From the NCBI GenBank assembly GCA_038065125.1, contig JBBTRP010000065.1, positions 1-6,917 on the forward strand: a stretch of DNA of 6,917 nt. The letters run 5' to 3'. The notes beneath the pieces are model-generated. The model did not search any database, had not been told where the DNA came from, and saw only the letters and a program-made list of their open reading frames with translations. Shown one piece after another: positions 5,634-6,917 of this stretch. Origin of the DNA: JBBTRP01 sp038065125 (lineage in GTDB: Bacteria; Patescibacteriota; Patescibacteriia; JACQRZ01). A program made the translations under genes and the position numbers. Positions within the stretch are counted from its first letter, which is position 1. Each line of letters begins with the position of its first letter.

Positions 5634-6917
5634 TTACCGAGGACCCGATCCGCCCATTCCAGGGCCGGGACCGCCGGGTCCGCCGAAATCATCTTGGCAC
5701 ATTGCCGGCGGCACCTGTGGAACTCGACGAGTGCCGAGTGACTTGAGAATAGCGTTGTTCAGACCCATCACATCATGGAAGAGATCACTGCACTCCGCCT
5801 CCTCATCCGCAATTCCGTATTTATCCGACAGAGCATCCAGCGCCTCACTCAAACGTTTCATCTCCTCCATAAAGGGGGACATAAAGGGCTGGCCGGGCTC
5901 TCCTCCCTTTTCTTCTTCATTCTTGAGCGTTGCCAGCGCTGTTCGCGTAGCTGTAAGCTCTCCTCGAACGTCGCTCACGATCGTCTTGAGAAGATCGAGG
6001 AGTTCCGGGTTTGCTTTTTTTCTTGCTTTCTTTGTAATAGCAGCATCAGCTTTCTTAATGGTGTCGTCAAAGTTTTTTAGCATGTTCTCGTTCATGCCAA
6101 GCATGTTGCAGACCGGCTCAAAATCCTTATAGGTAGACATGTAGCCGTCAAGCTCGAGCACCTCATCGTCTTCAAGTTTCTTCAAATTACCGTAGAGAGA
6201 AGCCATTTTTTCTGCACTCCCCACCAACTCCTGCAGGTCTGCGGGTAGAGGATCCAGCTTGCAGAGAGCGGGGAGCCGTGTGACCGCGGTAAGGACCTTA
6301 TCTGCTATTCCGGACTTTGCTCCCTTTACTTTCTTCGCACCTCTCTTGGGGGCAAATTCAGGCCGGTTGAACATATTCTGATCCATCTGGAGCATCCGAC
6401 GAATCTCTGCGGGGTCATCCTGCGGATTGTACGGTTCGCCCTGGCCCTCGTCCATCATTCCATTATCACCCTGACCGCGATCGCCCTCACCGCCGCGAGC
6501 TTCAGATCCGCCTCGCCGTTCACCGCCGCCCATTTTCCTAGCTGCAAGCTCACTGCATTTAGGCAAAGATCCTTTGACATCGATAAATCCGCCACGAGCT
6601 GCTTGAGCAACCACGCCCCCACCCATTGAAGGGGCGCTACCCTGCATACCAGTCTGAACACCTGCCTGCATCCCGGCTTGTACGCCGGCCTGGGCTCCAG
6701 TCTGTACTCCTGCCTGCATGCCAGCTTGTACGCCACTCTGCATCCCGGCCTGGACTCCGGCTTGAGTTCCGCCGACAGCATTGTCCATCGGCTTAAAAGC
6801 AGGATCGATGATACCCTTGTTGTCCATCGGCTTAAAAGCAGGATCGATGATACCCTTGTTGTCACCCTTGAAGTCGCCTTTAAAGTCTCCCTTGAAGTCA
6901 CCCTCGCCACCCTTGAA
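5634..6917 (-). CDS. Hypothetical repeat-rich helical protein (5' end outside window)
   Basis: Family not recognised. The frame is open to the window edge; the ATG at 6827 lies inside a duplicated unit (KPMDNKG) with coding sequence before it, so the true start is outside and 427 residues are seen. In order: FKGD repeats (about 1-19), two copies of a 13-residue unit (about 18-44), xQxG tetrapeptide repeats (51-90), a small segment with Cys121, a Gly/Arg/Glu linker (about 128-165), a helical domain (about 170-395) with Cys219, Cys270 and Cys376, and a Gly/Pro tail (about 410-427) ending GSGPR, with Cys407 just before it. The helical domain resembles that of the neighbouring downstream gene, with Cys219 and Cys270 matching its cysteine pair. 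No membrane segment is visible. The repeats and Gly-rich stretches are typical of surface, matrix or scaffold proteins, but no function can be assigned. A hairpin follows the stop. Confidence 0.8.
   Translation of the reverse strand, partial: FKGGEGDFKGDFKGDFKGDNKGIIDPAFKPMDNKGIIDPAFKPMDNAVGGTQAGVQAGMQSGVQAGMQAGVQTGAQAGVQAGMQAGVQTGMQGSAPSMGGGVVAQAARGGFIDVKGSLPKCSELAARKMGGGERRGGSEARGGEGDRGQGDNGMMDEGQGEPYNPQDDPAEIRRMLQMDQNMFNRPEFAPKRGAKKVKGAKSGIADKVLTAVTRLPALCKLDPLPADLQELVGSAEKMASLYGNLKKLEDDEVLELDGYMSTYKDFEPVCNMLGMNENMLKNFDDTIKKADAAITKKARKKANPELLDLLKTIVSDVRGELTATRTALATLKNEEEKGGEPGQPFMSPFMEEMKRLSEALDALSDKYGIADEEAECSDLFHDVMGLNNAILKSLGTRRVPQVPPAMCQDDFGGPGGPGPGMGGSGPR
6648..6767 (-). repeat. 12-bp tandem repeats encoding xQxG tetrapeptides
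   Basis: Ten consecutive tetrapeptides of pattern [V/M/T/A]-Q-[A/S/T]-G, followed by a degenerate eleventh (MQGS). A higher-order 16-residue unit (VQAGMQAGVQTG plus four residues) occurs twice in a row, at about 6684-6731 and 6636-6683. Copies differ at synonymous positions, so the peptide pattern has been kept by selection for some time or the array is old. Confidence 0.9.
6781..6858 (-). repeat. Exact 39-bp tandem duplication (13 codons, two copies)
   Basis: Bases 6781-6819 and 6820-6858 are identical over all 39 positions, and the match continues five bases further (6859-6863). The length is a multiple of three and encodes two copies of a unit containing NKGIIDPAFKPMD. Perfect identity implies a recent duplication or an assembly effect in a repetitive gene. 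The ATG at 6827 belongs to this repeat and should not be taken as the gene start. Confidence 0.95.
6861..6917 (-). repeat. 12-bp tandem repeats encoding FKGD
   Basis: Three perfect FKGD tetrapeptides (6861-6896), preceded at the window edge by a variant FKGGEGD (6897-6917). The array probably continues beyond the window. The repeating Phe-Lys-Gly-Asp pattern is amphipathic and charged, unlike the neutral xQxG array next to it. Confidence 0.85.

Noticed and set aside
5629..6132. Plus-strand ORF of 167 residues opposite the repeat-rich gene
   Set aside because: Antisense shadow of a coherent minus-strand protein; Ser/Arg/Phe-rich composition and no ribosome site.
6455..6910. Alternative minus-strand ORF of 151 residues with repeated Arg/Ser-rich units
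   Set aside because: Its repeats are the same DNA repeats read in the wrong frame, and it stops where the supported frame continues through a clear domain structure.
6636..6917. CRISPR array
   Set aside because: The repeats are adjacent 12-bp and 39-bp units with no spacers, all in frame within a coding region.

Overview
The window looks like a metagenome-derived bacterial scaffold: it contains a 100-base run of N (5429-5528), the usual placeholder for a gap of unknown size. The gene content is a DUF3160-type protein, a secreted MEMO/CapA fusion, a solitary PilT ATPase and large low-complexity proteins with no recognisable family. With moderate GC and the standard genetic code (TGA is a stop in the first two genes), this fits an uncultivated lineage such as the candidate phyla radiation (Peregrinibacteria- or Parcubacteria-like). 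That placement is an inference from gene content, not a demonstrated assignment.

Layout. On the plus strand (1-3980) there are four genes. The first is the C-terminal part of a DUF3160 protein (2-607, running in from the left edge). It overlaps by 4 bp (ATGA) a two-domain secreted protein (604-2346) with a MEMO-like domain followed by a CapA-type metallophosphoesterase-like domain. After 43 bp, with a strong Shine-Dalgarno sequence and a small hairpin, comes an unrecognised 151-residue gene (2390-2845) of different codon use, closed by a clear terminator. A likely extended -10 promoter then leads to pilT (2928-3980), which ends at a strong hairpin terminator placed to serve both strands.

On the minus strand (4046-6917) two large genes converge on pilT. 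Reading leftward, the first (5634-6917) enters from the right edge. Its N-terminal region is built from three nested classes of tandem repeat (FKGD, a 13-residue unit, and xQxG), followed by a Gly/Arg-rich linker, an alpha-helical domain and a Gly/Pro tail. After a hairpin comes the second (4046-5548), interrupted by the gap: a Pro/Lys-rich segment, a charged heptad-repeat coiled coil, a helical domain and a Gly/Arg/Met-rich tail. By eye the two helical domains align, including a pair of cysteines, so I read the genes as divergent tandem paralogues of an undescribed family. This is the most interesting part of the window.

How they may work together. The first two genes are very probably co-transcribed and translationally coupled, and both suit envelope or extracellular work. 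PilT powers pilus retraction. The two minus-strand proteins have the architecture of surface or extracellular structural proteins (repeats, coiled coil, glycine-rich tails, few cysteines), but no export signal is visible because one N-terminus lies outside the window and the other in the gap. A functional link between them and the pilus is speculative.
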